Part shown: positions 1 through 7,124 of the stretch, piece by piece
Position numbering within the stretch: the stretch's first letter is position 1
Layout of the letters: every line of letters begins with the position of its first letter
Origin: an uncultured Clostridia bacterium
GTDB lineage: Bacteria > Bacillota_A > Clostridia > TANB77 > CAG-508
Assembly: GCA_944393295.1 (NCBI GenBank)
Contig: CALXZR010000083.1
Location: 1-13,405 of the forward strand
Direction of reading: 5' to 3'
Length of the DNA stretch: 13,405 bases
Notes under the pieces: generated by a model
Databases searched by the model: none
Seen by the model: the letters and a program-made list of their open reading frames with translations, nothing else
Told to the model about the DNA's origin: nothing
Program-made: the position numbers and the translations under genes

Positions 1-69
1 CTTTAATTATCATAATTAAGGACTTTTTATTTTAAATATTATTTTTTCATACATTTCGTGTAATTATAG

Positions 70-1086
70 TTAACTACAATAACTACATAAAATACTTCTT
101 AGACCAATATCTATATCTATATTTCCTGTTTTTGAATTGTAATCTAAATTTACTAATTCTTCTAGTAAATCTCTTAGCTGATTTAATTTAAAATAAGATA
201 CTTGTTTTTTGTATTTTGTTACTAAAAAAGCTTGGTTTGGCTTTAATCCTAAAGTAGAAACAACATCCATATTATTATTTACTGCTAAGGCACATAAATA
301 TAGTCTTTTAAAATGAGTATATAGAGTTATTAAAATTCTTTGAAGCGGTTCTTTTTGATAAATAAGATTATCAAGTACCTCTAGTGCTTTTTCTATTTTC
401 TTATTTCCCAAATTATCAGTTAAATCAAAAATTACACTTTCAATTTGTTTAATAGTAAGTTCATTTACTGCTTCTTTAGTAATGGTATTTCCTTCTCCTG
501 CATATTCAATTAGTTTTCTAATTTCGTTCATTAAATTTTGCAAATTAATTCCAGCCATCTCTATTAGATAATTTAAAGTAGAATCATCTACATTTACTTT
601 ATACATTAAACAAACTTTTTTTAGTCTTGCTACTAATTGAATTGGTTTTAAAAAATCTATTCCACATACAATAGCCTTTTTTTCAACTATTTCATATACA
701 GCATTTTTATCAACATTATCTTCGACAAAAACAATTATATTAGCCTCTTCTATAATTTCATAATTATTCTTTATATATTCTACTATTCTTTCTTGCAAAG
801 GAGTTAGTGTTTTTCTCCTTCCATCTTTTTTAAACAGACCTGAATTTTTTACAATTATTAATTTTTTATCATATCCAAATGCTGGCATTTCTATATTTTG
901 AATTAAATTGTAGACACTTGTTTCGTCTAACATTATATAATTAATTCCTAGCAAAAGTTCTCCAAAATTTTTCTTTATTTTTTTTACAATTGTATCTATT
1001 AAATATTTTTCTTCTCCATATAATAAATACATTGGCTCTAATTTAGAACCAATAGATTTTTCTAATTTATCATAATTTACTTGCAT
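70..1086 (-). CDS. holA: DNA polymerase III subunit delta
   Basis: HolA (338 aa) is the delta subunit of the clamp-loader complex; it opens the beta sliding clamp and, with delta' and tau/gamma, loads it on primed DNA. The length fits the family (about 340-350 aa). The N-terminus carries the typical motif PMYLLYGEEKYLID (residues 18-31). It is followed by the AAA+-like delta domain (KLIIVKNSG; a collar-type helical C-terminus with EPLQRILITLYTHFKRL). The ATG at 1086 has an AGAGG ribosome binding site (1094-1098) 7 bases upstream. The gene lies 62 bases downstream of spoIIIAH on the same strand but has its own near-consensus promoter, so vegetative expression need not depend on the sporulation operon. 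No downstream gene is visible before the window edge; 1-69 is featureless AT-rich DNA. Assignment is from sequence pattern recognition. Confidence 0.93.
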   Translation of the reverse strand: MQVNYDKLEKSIGSKLEPMYLLYGEEKYLIDTIVKKIKKNFGELLLGINYIMLDETSVYNLIQNIEMPAFGYDKKLIIVKNSGLFKKDGRRKTLTPLQERIVEYIKNNYEIIEEANIIVFVEDNVDKNAVYEIVEKKAIVCGIDFLKPIQLVARLKKVCLMYKVNVDDSTLNYLIEMAGINLQNLMNEIRKLIEYAGEGNTITKEAVNELTIKQIESVIFDLTDNLGNKKIEKALEVLDNLIYQKEPLQRILITLYTHFKRLYLCALAVNNNMDVVSTLGLKPNQAFLVTKYKKQVSYFKLNQLRDLLEELVNLDYNSKTGNIDIDIGLRSILCSYCS

Positions 1087-1109
1087 TTTTTTGCCTCTTT
1101 TTAATTTAT

Positions 1110-1145
1110 TTTTTTTATTATATCAAAGGCAAAATTTAAAATCAA
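1110..1145 (-). promoter_or_regulatory. sigma-A type promoter of holA
   Basis: On the minus strand TTGATT (1145-1140) and a perfect TATAAT (1122-1117) are separated by exactly 17 bases. Transcription would start near 1110, about 24 bases before the holA ATG. It lies in the spoIIIAH-holA gap and gives the housekeeping gene expression independent of the sporulation operon. Confidence 0.7.
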
Positions 1146-1148
1146 TCT

Positions 1149-1871
1149 TTATCTGCAAGATATATTAATTTTACTTAAATCTACATTTAGCTCTCTTGTA
1201 ATTATATTTTGAATTTTAGCAACGTCTTCTGTTTCAAGCTTTTTAGCTTTTACAATAACATTTACATTTTCACTATTTTTTAATATTACTACATTTTCAT
1301 AGCCCTTATTTTTTATCAAATTTTCAGCAATTTGTATAGCATTTTTTTCCTCTGTTATTTTTGATACCTCTTGCATTGCTATTGCTTTTTGTTCATTTGT
1401 TAGTTTTTCATTATCTATCATTTTTTGATATGTTTCTAAAGTCTGTGAATACATTGTATCTCTTTCTAATTTTGTTTCAGAAAAATAATCTTGTTCAGTT
1501 GACGTTTGCTGAGTAATAGTATTGTTGTCAACTATACTTGAAGCTACACTATTAATATTTTCTACATTAGAAACACTATTTATAGTTTCATCATTTTCTA
1601 CAATTGCATTACTACTTACAAGCTCTGCATCACCTAAAGATTCCTCATTCTGATAAGATGCTACCTGCATACTTTCTTCTGGTTTATAATTGGAATATCC
1701 TACACCTATTAAAGCAACAGCTATAACTACTAATGTAATTTCCTTTAAATATTTTTGCAAATCTTCAAAATTAAATTTCTTCTTTTTATTTTTTACTTCT
1801 ACTAAATTCCTCTCCTCTTTATTTTCCTTAAAAGATGACTGATTTTCAACTTTAATACCTTTTAAAGCCAT
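1149..1871 (-). CDS. spoIIIAH: stage III sporulation protein AH
   Basis: SpoIIIAH (240 aa) is the mother-cell component that crosses the outer forespore membrane and binds forespore SpoIIQ in the intermembrane space, forming the wall of the feeding channel. A basic, lysine-rich N-terminus (about residues 24-32) precedes one membrane helix (about 45-59, ITLVVIAVALIGVG). A Ser/Asn/Glu-rich linker follows, then the YscJ/FliF-like ring-building domain (about 135-240). The C-terminus has family hallmarks such as LERDTMYSQ...LETYQKMI, ENVNVIVKAK and VAKIQNIITRELNVDLSKI. The ATG at 1871 was chosen because AGGAGG lies 7 bases upstream; an in-frame TTG seven codons earlier would place the ribosome binding site inside the gene. 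It is slightly longer than the B. subtilis protein (218 aa) because of the linker. Last gene of the operon. Confidence 0.95.
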   Translation of the reverse strand: MALKGIKVENQSSFKENKEERNLVEVKNKKKKFNFEDLQKYLKEITLVVIAVALIGVGYSNYKPEESMQVASYQNEESLGDAELVSSNAIVENDETINSVSNVENINSVASSIVDNNTITQQTSTEQDYFSETKLERDTMYSQTLETYQKMIDNEKLTNEQKAIAMQEVSKITEEKNAIQIAENLIKNKGYENVVILKNSENVNVIVKAKKLETEDVAKIQNIITRELNVDLSKINISCR

Positions 1872-1893
1872 AAAATTTCCTCCTAAAAACAAA

Positions 1894-2460
1894 TTATTTT
1901 TTCATCTCAAATACTTGTATTTTATGTGTTGCTATACCAGTTGCCGCTTCTACAGCAGCTACTATATTACTTTTTACTTCAATATTAGATGCTCCTTCTG
2001 CTGTAACTATTGCCCCTTCGATTTTAGGATTTTCTATTGTTTGAATTACTGGATTTTGATCTGATCCAATAACTACTTCTTTTTGAGTAGTATCTGAAGT
2101 TGTTTTCTTTGTAGTTCCAGAGTTATCTGTTTCTTCAGTACTATTTTGAGAATTATTTTCATTATACATTGGCACTTTTGTTATCTCACTTTCAGAATAT
2201 GTAATTAATACACTAACATTACCTACTCCTTGGATTTTTTTTAATATTTCTTCTAATTCTTTTGCTAGATTTTGATTAGTTTCTTTTATTTCCGAACTGG
2301 CTAATACTGCTGTATTTGTAGTATTGGTATCACTTTTTTTAGAAGTATCTTCTTTTAAAATTTGATTTATAATTATTAAAGTAACAATTAATATTATTAA
2401 GAAAAATACTAGATTTTCTGTTTTTCTATTTTTAAAAAGATTTTCCCACTTTTCCTTCAT
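1894..2460 (-). CDS. spoIIIAG: stage III sporulation protein AG
   Basis: SpoIIIAG (188 aa) forms the large oligomeric ring of the SpoIIIA-SpoIIQ channel. One membrane helix (about residues 17-34, LVFFLIILIVTLIIINQ) follows a short cytoplasmic N-terminus. A polar linker follows, then the ring-building domain begins with LAKELEEILKKIQGVGNVSVLITY, split by a Ser/Thr/Asn-rich insertion, and closes with PKIEGAIVTAEGASN and IVAAVEAATGIATHKIQVFEM, both diagnostic of the family. The insertion corresponds to the beta-strand insertion that makes the vertical barrel in the B. subtilis ring (knowledge of the family, not visible here). It lies 20 bases after spoIIIAF and 22 bases before spoIIIAH; an AAGGA site precedes the ATG. 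Confidence 0.95.
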   Translation of the reverse strand: MKEKWENLFKNRKTENLVFFLIILIVTLIIINQILKEDTSKKSDTNTTNTAVLASSEIKETNQNLAKELEEILKKIQGVGNVSVLITYSESEITKVPMYNENNSQNSTEETDNSGTTKKTTSDTTQKEVVIGSDQNPVIQTIENPKIEGAIVTAEGASNIEVKSNIVAAVEAATGIATHKIQVFEMKK

Positions 2461-2480
2461 AAATTCCTTAATTAGTTAAA

Positions 2481-2771
2481 CTAATCTTCCTCCTTTCTCA
2501 AATTTTCTTCTATTTCATTCAAATAATTTTTTTGTTCGTCTATTTCATATTCTTCAATATTACTACTATTTTCAATAGATAGTTCAGAAATTACATTTTC
2601 TAATGAAATTGATGTATTAGTAAATTTTAATACTGGTTGTAATATTGTAAAAATTAAATATATACCAATTACTACTTTTATATATTTTTGTGTTTTTCCT
2701 TCTGGTAACATCATCTCTATTAATGTACTAATCATTACAGCCACTAAAATATTTTCACACCAAGCTTTCAA
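2481..2771 (-). CDS. spoIIIAF: stage III sporulation protein AF, short form
   Basis: SpoIIIAF is a channel-complex membrane protein. Two membrane helices are visible (about residues 6-20, ILVAVMISTLIEMML, and 34-48, VVIGIYLIFTILQPV) around the conserved MLPEGKTQKYIKVV loop. An acidic tail follows. At 96 aa it is about half the B. subtilis protein (about 200 aa) and lacks the C-terminal ring-like domain; the reading frame ends cleanly 20 bases before spoIIIAG, so this looks like a natural short form rather than a frameshift. I chose the TTG at 2771 because AAAGGAAG stands 7 bases upstream. A GTG at 2789 (102 aa), overlapping the spoIIIAE stop as GTGA, is a real alternative. Confidence 0.85.
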   Translation of the reverse strand: MKAWCENILVAVMISTLIEMMLPEGKTQKYIKVVIGIYLIFTILQPVLKFTNTSISLENVISELSIENSSNIEEYEIDEQKNYLNEIEENLRKEED

Positions 2772-2785
2772 TATACATCTTCCTT

Positions 2786-3970
2786 TCACATTACTACATT
2801 ATTAGTTATTTTCAGAACTAGAGTGATACTAATTAAAAACATTACCGAAACAGAAAAAAGAATTGCGAGTAATATTTTATAGCTATCTGATATTTGTGTT
2901 GTAAGTTTTACAATTTTCTCATCTGCTATAACTTCACATATTGCTGAAGTTAAACAAAAAGCTATCCACAGAGTTAAAATTTTTATAATTGGCATAAGTA
3001 CAATTCCAACTATAATTATGAGCCCTATTATTCCTACAGCATTTTTTAAAATATTGCTACAACCAATTATTGTTTCAGTTGTATCTCCTAGAATTTTTCC
3101 AACTACTGGTATAAAATTACTAACCGCTGCTTTAGTCGTCTTTGCAGTAAGTGCATCAACTGAACTTCCTAAAGTTCCTTCTACAGAAAGCAAACAGGTA
3201 AAAATTGTAAGTACAATACCTAATACCCATACTATAGAAGACTTGAAAAATTTAGAAAGCTTATCTAGCTGAACTTTACTAGAAATATTTGAAACTATTG
3301 ATAAGGTTATAGAAACTAATAAAATTGGTATTAAAAAATTATTAAAAAAAGTTCCCAGCATACTACTTAAAAAAATTAAAATAGGTTGTACTATATTAGA
3401 AATAGTTATACATCCTGTTGTTAAAATTAAAGTAGTTAGAAGCGGTATTAGTAAATTCATAAAATTACTTAAGTTTGAAATTGCTTCTTTAGTTATAGAA
3501 AGTACTGATACAAAGCTTTGTATAACTAAAGTAACAATTGCCAAATATTGAACAAAATAAGCTATTTTTGCACTTGAATTATTTCCTAGATTTTCTATAA
3601 TTGCTTTCATTATGCTATGAATTACTATAATTATTAATACATTTGCCATTAATTTAACACTCTCTAAAATTTCTTTTCCAAAGATACTAAAAAAAGTTGA
3701 TTTTAAAAAATTTGTAGAATATTTTCCTTGTATAGAATTTGAAAGTATTTCTTCTAAATTCAAATCGTCAAATATATTTTCTGTATATTTTTTTGATTCT
3801 TCTAAAAAATCTGATATTCCTAAAGTTTCCTTTGTAGCCTCCATTACTTGTTCTGTAGCTTTTTTAATCAAACTCTCGTCTGGTTCATTTTCTACAAGGT
3901 CTTCATTTGCAAAAACTGGAGATACCTGTAAAAAAAATATTATTATAAAAATAAAAATTTTCTTCATCAT
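2786..3970 (-). CDS. spoIIIAE: stage III sporulation protein AE
   Basis: SpoIIIAE (394 aa; B. subtilis about 399) is the polytopic membrane core of the SpoIIIA complex, with some likeness to transport permeases. It begins with a signal peptide (MMKKIFIFIIIFFLQVSPVFA, cleavage likely after Ala21, before NED). A charged extracytoplasmic stretch follows with the family-typical DFLEESKKYTENIFDDLNLEEIL. Many hydrophobic helices then run to the C-terminus. Typical conserved pieces include VVGKILGDTTETIIGCSNILKNAVG and the C-terminal CEVIADEKIVKLTTQISDSYKILLAIL. AGGAG stands 2 bases from the first ATG and 5 from the second, so translation may start at the second Met (3967). The stop lies 14 bases before the preferred spoIIIAF start. 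Confidence 0.95.
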   Translation of the reverse strand: MMKKIFIFIIIFFLQVSPVFANEDLVENEPDESLIKKATEQVMEATKETLGISDFLEESKKYTENIFDDLNLEEILSNSIQGKYSTNFLKSTFFSIFGKEILESVKLMANVLIIIVIHSIMKAIIENLGNNSSAKIAYFVQYLAIVTLVIQSFVSVLSITKEAISNLSNFMNLLIPLLTTLILTTGCITISNIVQPILIFLSSMLGTFFNNFLIPILLVSITLSIVSNISSKVQLDKLSKFFKSSIVWVLGIVLTIFTCLLSVEGTLGSSVDALTAKTTKAAVSNFIPVVGKILGDTTETIIGCSNILKNAVGIIGLIIIVGIVLMPIIKILTLWIAFCLTSAICEVIADEKIVKLTTQISDSYKILLAILFSVSVMFLISITLVLKITNNVVM

Positions 3971-3988
3971 TACTCCTTTTAGTTTTCT

Positions 3989-4366
3989 TTATAATAGTTT
4001 TGTTAATCCTTCTAAAGTTGAACTTATTACAGGAATAGATAAAGATATTAAAACTATTTTTCCACCAAAATCTATTTTACTTGCAATAGCACTTTCTCCA
4101 GTATCTTTACACAAACTTACAGCGTATTCTGTTAAAATTGCAATTCCTGTCATTTTTATTAAAACTTTTATAAAATCTCCTGGTATATTTTTTGTTAAAT
4201 TTTCTATAAACTCAATAATATTTCTTAATGTATCAAAGGATAAAAATAAAATAATGCTTGTACCAATGATAACTGCATATAAACTAAATTCTTTTTTTAT
4301 ATCTTTTAGTAAAATAGATACAATTAAAGTAAGAAAACCAACTCCAATTATTTTTATAATATTCAT
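3989..4366 (-). CDS. spoIIIAD: stage III sporulation protein AD
   Basis: SpoIIIAD (125 aa) is a small multi-pass membrane subunit of the SpoIIIA complex, close to the 133 aa of B. subtilis. Hydrophobic helices are seen at about residues 3-20, 29-45, 66-84 and 103-118. The run VSLCKDTGESAIASKIDF (84-101) between the last two helices is the hallmark of the family, followed by GGKIVLISLSIPVI. An AGAAGGG site precedes the ATG. It lies between spoIIIAC (24 bases upstream) and spoIIIAE (18 bases downstream) in the conserved operon order. In the family SpoIIIAC and AD are related and thought to form an export-apparatus-like ring; this is background knowledge. Confidence 0.94.
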   Translation of the reverse strand: MNIIKIIGVGFLTLIVSILLKDIKKEFSLYAVIIGTSIILFLSFDTLRNIIEFIENLTKNIPGDFIKVLIKMTGIAILTEYAVSLCKDTGESAIASKIDFGGKIVLISLSIPVISSTLEGLTKLL

Positions 4367-4390
4367 TTGCTTTTTCCCTTCTATTTAATT

Positions 4391-4585
4391 TTATAAATTA
4401 AATACTGTTCTTACTGTTGAAAACAAATCACTTATTTCATTAATTACAATTGTTAATACTATAATCATTCCAGCTAATGAAACCATCATAGCTTGATCAT
4501 CTCTTCCTGCTTTGCTTAAAACCTGATGTAGTACTGCAACTAAAATTCCTATTCCTGCAATTTTAAATAATAAATTAATATCCAT
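4391..4585 (-). CDS. spoIIIAC: stage III sporulation protein AC
   Basis: SpoIIIAC (64 aa; usual length about 65-68) is the smallest subunit of the SpoIIIA complex, with two membrane helices (about residues 5-23 and 33-49). The connecting loop LSKAGRDDQAMMVSLAG (23-39) is the conserved signature. An AAGGA ribosome binding site stands a few bases before the ATG. It sits 19 bases after spoIIIAB in the standard order. Confidence 0.94.
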   Translation of the reverse strand: MDINLLFKIAGIGILVAVLHQVLSKAGRDDQAMMVSLAGMIIVLTIVINEISDLFSTVRTVFNL

Positions 4586-4604
4586 ATGGTAATCCTTTCT
4601 TCTT

Positions 4605-5126
4605 TTAAAATAAAATTATTCCTATACCACATCCTATTACTGTTCCTAGTGTTTTATATAATTTTGTATTTTTCTTTTTTTCTTCTTCAGCTCTTAAAAT
4701 TTGTGTATTTAAGAAATTTCTTGTTACTTGTATTTCTGCGATTTGTCCTTCTTTATCTGTTTTTCCAAGTAGTCTTCCTAACATCTTTATAATTTCTTTA
4801 TCTTCTTCTTTTAAATTATTTTCATCTTCTTGAACAGCTTCAGTCCACGCTTCATCTATAGATTTATTTCTATTTTCTTGCAAATTTAAATTTGTTTGTT
4901 TAAAAATATTATTTCTTTCAAGATATACCATCTTACTAATTTCATTAAAAATCTCAGTAATAGGTTCATATGTAAATTCAATTTTACTTATAAAAATTTG
5001 CAAAGCATTTTGCATATTTTTTAGTTCCAATTCACGAGCCTTAAAAGTATTTGCTTTTCTATTTCCTAAAACTGTACATATTACTATAATCGCTAAAATA
5101 GTAAAACACTTTATATAAAACATCAT
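4605..5126 (-). CDS. spoIIIAB: stage III sporulation protein AB
   Basis: SpoIIIAB (173 aa; B. subtilis 171) is a membrane-anchored subunit resembling GspF-type platform proteins. It has an N-terminal helix (about residues 5-20), a cytoplasmic helical region with RELELKNMQNALQIFISKIEFTYEPITEIF (31-60, family hallmark of an Arg-Glu-Leu helix followed by E-[FY]-x-x-x-P), and a C-terminal helix LGTVIGCGIGIILF. The ATG follows directly after the spoIIIAA TAG, and its AGGAG site lies inside the end of spoIIIAA, so the two are probably translationally coupled. A second ATG is adjacent. Confidence 0.94.
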   Translation of the reverse strand: MMFYIKCFTILAIIVICTVLGNRKANTFKARELELKNMQNALQIFISKIEFTYEPITEIFNEISKMVYLERNNIFKQTNLNLQENRNKSIDEAWTEAVQEDENNLKEEDKEIIKMLGRLLGKTDKEGQIAEIQVTRNFLNTQILRAEEEKKKNTKLYKTLGTVIGCGIGIILF

Positions 5127-6059
5127 CTATTTTTCTCCTGTTTTTTCATATTCGCCATTTTTTCTATTTAAAGCATATAGTTCTTTTACTTTACCTTTTT
5201 CTTTTTCATCTAAAAAAATTAATCTCTCTATCGTATGTGTTTCAATTAGATTATGAATTACTGGATTCAAAGATATATCCTCAAAACTACTACCATGCGC
5301 TGTAAATATACCTCTACATCCAGAACATACTGCATAATGTATTGCTTCAATATCTTCTTTTTTTCCTATTTCATCTGCTACAATTACTTTTGGAGACATA
5401 GACCTAATTAGCATCCTTATACCTATATTTTTTGAAACATTTTCTACAATATCTGTTTTTATTCCAATATCATTTTGAGGTATTCCTTTGTACATAGCTG
5501 CAATTTCTCCTCTTTCATCAACAATTCCAACATTAATTGCCAAAAATTTTATTTCTTTAATTCCTGTTGATAATTGTCTAATAATATCTCTAAGTATTGT
5601 AGTTTTTCCTGTTCCAGGTGCAGATACTATTAAAGTATTATAAACGCTATTAGTTTCTAAATTTAATATATGTCTAAGTGATGAATTACTACTACCTATT
5701 ACTTGTCTTGCTACTCTAAAATTTAAGCTATATATATATCTGATATTAATAACTTTTCCATTCTCTATCGCACAAGAGCCAGATATTCCAATTCTATGTC
5801 CACCTTTTACAGTTATAAAACCTTCTGCAATTTGGTTTTGATAACTATAAATTGAATTTTCACATAATATTTGCAACGTAGATAAAACATCTTCTGTTGT
5901 TACATTGTATTTAATAACCTTGTCCGTATCGCTAAATTTCAAAACTATAGGTCTTTCAACTCTAAGCCTTATTTCCTCTAAAGTATCAAATTTATCTTTT
6001 ATATCATTTTCTATTTGTTTTTCAATTTTTTCTGGAAAATATTTTAAAATTTCATCCAT
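5127..6059 (-). CDS. spoIIIAA: stage III sporulation protein AA, ATPase
   Basis: SpoIIIAA (310 aa; B. subtilis 307) is the cytoplasmic AAA-type ATPase, related to secretion ATPases, that energises the feeding channel from the mother cell. The N-terminal part contains EEIRLRVERPIVL (28-40), YSYQNQIAEGFITVKGGHRIGISG (71-94), all typical. Walker A is SAPGTGKTT (146-154), with Ser at the usual first glycine position and catalytic Lys152. VGIVDERGEIA (177-187) is the family signature, and Walker B is KVIVADEIG (224-232). FTAHGSSFEDI (252-262) is the sensor region. A GGGG-type site precedes the ATG. First gene of the operon; the divergent neighbour is the pseudouridine synthase. Confidence 0.96.
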   Translation of the reverse strand: MDEILKYFPEKIEKQIENDIKDKFDTLEEIRLRVERPIVLKFSDTDKVIKYNVTTEDVLSTLQILCENSIYSYQNQIAEGFITVKGGHRIGISGSCAIENGKVINIRYIYSLNFRVARQVIGSSNSSLRHILNLETNSVYNTLIVSAPGTGKTTILRDIIRQLSTGIKEIKFLAINVGIVDERGEIAAMYKGIPQNDIGIKTDIVENVSKNIGIRMLIRSMSPKVIVADEIGKKEDIEAIHYAVCSGCRGIFTAHGSSFEDISLNPVIHNLIETHTIERLIFLDEKEKGKVKELYALNRKNGEYEKTGEK

Positions 6060-6103
6060 AAATCTTGTCCCCTTTACTTAAATTCTTTATTCAATATATA
6101 TTC

Positions 6104-6131
6104 ACAATTTGCAAATATATTACTAATATGC
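6104..6131 (-). promoter_or_regulatory. possible sigma-E type promoter of spoIIIA
   Basis: In B. subtilis spoIIIA is driven by mother-cell sigma-E. On the minus strand GCATATT (6131-6125) matches the sigma-E -35 consensus KMATATT exactly. The element 13 bases further, CAAATTGT (6111-6104), matches CATACAHT only at about half the positions and the spacing is slightly short. The -35 match overlaps the extended -10 of the divergent promoter. Tentative. Confidence 0.3.
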
Positions 6132-6137
6132 TATAAT
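6109..6137 (+). promoter_or_regulatory. sigma-A promoter of the pseudouridine synthase gene
   Basis: TTGCAA (6109-6114), a 17-base spacer and TATAAT (6132-6137) are seen, with an extended -10 TG at 6129-6130. Transcription would start near 6144, about 26 bases before the ATG at 6170, which has GAGG at 6161-6164. Confidence 0.65.
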
Positions 6138-6169
6138 TTTTTTAATAACTTTATATTTATGAGGATAAA

Positions 6170-7105
6170 ATGAAACTAACTTATATAGTTAAAGAAAATG
6201 AGTATTTAAATGTAAAAGAAGTTTTAAAGGTTGAATTTGAGCTTTCTGAAAGACTTATCTCTACTTTAAAACACAAACAATTTATATTTTTAAACAGTAA
6301 AAAAGCCTTTGTTTCAGATTTAGTAAAGCCTAACGACAAAATTGAAATTTATATGGATTTTGAAGAAGAAAGTGAAAATATAATCCCTACTAATATGAAT
6401 TTAAATATTTTATATGAAGATGAGGCTTTATTAATCTTAAATAAGCCAGCAAATTTAGCTATCCATCCATCAATTACTCACTATACGGATAGCTTATCTA
6501 ATGGAGTTAAATATTATTTTGATCAAAAGAATTTAAAAATTAAAATTAGACCGGTAAATCGTTTAGATAAAGATACTTCTGGAATAGTAATTTTTGCAAA
6601 ACATGCTTATATTCAAGAGTGTTTAATTAGGCAGATGAAAAATAAAAAATTTCAAAAAAAATATCTAGGATTGGTTAGTGGAACATTTAATCCCGAATCC
6701 GGCATTATCTCTGCTCCTATTACAAGAAAAGAAAATAGTATTATAGAAAGAACAGTTAATTTAGATAGTAAACTAGAAAAAGAACAAGCAATTACACATT
6801 ATAAAACTTTAAAAACTTTTAATTATTATAGCCTTGTTGAATTCACATTAGAAACTGGAAGAACTCATCAAATTCGAGTTCATTGTAAATATAAAGGTCA
6901 TCCTTTAATTGGAGATAGCTTATATGGAATGTCTTCAATGATATTTTTACCTTCAAAAAACGTAATATCTGGACAAGCACTTCATGCATATAAAATTTCT
7001 TTTTATCATCCTTTAACAAAAGAATTTTTAGAAATTGAGGCAAAACCACCTGAAGATTTTTTTAATTTTCTAGAAACACCTACTTGTTTTGATGAAGTGT
7101 TTTAA
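6170..7105 (+). CDS. RluA/RluD-family pseudouridine synthase
   Basis: This 311-residue protein isomerises uridine to pseudouridine in RNA, most likely in 23S rRNA, although the target within the RluA/C/D group cannot be read from the sequence. The N-terminal part (about residues 10-65) looks like the S4-type RNA-binding domain (SERLISTLKHKQFIFLN...VKPNDKIEI). The catalytic domain starts at LNILYEDEALLILNKPANLAIHP (78-100). The catalytic Asp133 lies in VNRLDKDTSGIVIFAK (129-144), with Asn130 where His is more usual. LETGRTHQIRVH (227-238) and GHPLIGDSLYG (243-253) are the other family motifs. GAGG stands 5 bases before the ATG. It is 19 bases before the next gene and probably co-transcribed with it. 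Confidence 0.93.
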   Translation: MKLTYIVKENEYLNVKEVLKVEFELSERLISTLKHKQFIFLNSKKAFVSDLVKPNDKIEIYMDFEEESENIIPTNMNLNILYEDEALLILNKPANLAIHPSITHYTDSLSNGVKYYFDQKNLKIKIRPVNRLDKDTSGIVIFAKHAYIQECLIRQMKNKKFQKKYLGLVSGTFNPESGIISAPITRKENSIIERTVNLDSKLEKEQAITHYKTLKTFNYYSLVEFTLETGRTHQIRVHCKYKGHPLIGDSLYGMSSMIFLPSKNVISGQALHAYKISFYHPLTKEFLEIEAKPPEDFFNFLETPTCFDEVF

Positions 7106-7124
7106 AAAGCGGAAAGGAGAACTT

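Noticed and set aside
3..19. AT-only palindrome followed by a T-run near the left edge
   Set aside because: Eight AT pairs around one or three loop bases are expected by chance in DNA this AT-rich; no gene on the plus strand is visible for it to terminate.
2771..2789. GTG 2789 as the spoIIIAF start
   Set aside because: It has no ribosome binding site in front, whereas AAAGGAAG is well placed for TTG 2771; kept as an alternative because it overlaps the spoIIIAE stop in a coupling arrangement.
3018..3272. Open plus-strand frame inside spoIIIAE
   Set aside because: Opposite-strand shadow of a well-conserved gene, without a ribosome binding site or recognisable protein pattern; similar antisense frames in spoIIIAB, pgi and the LRR gene were dropped for the same reason.
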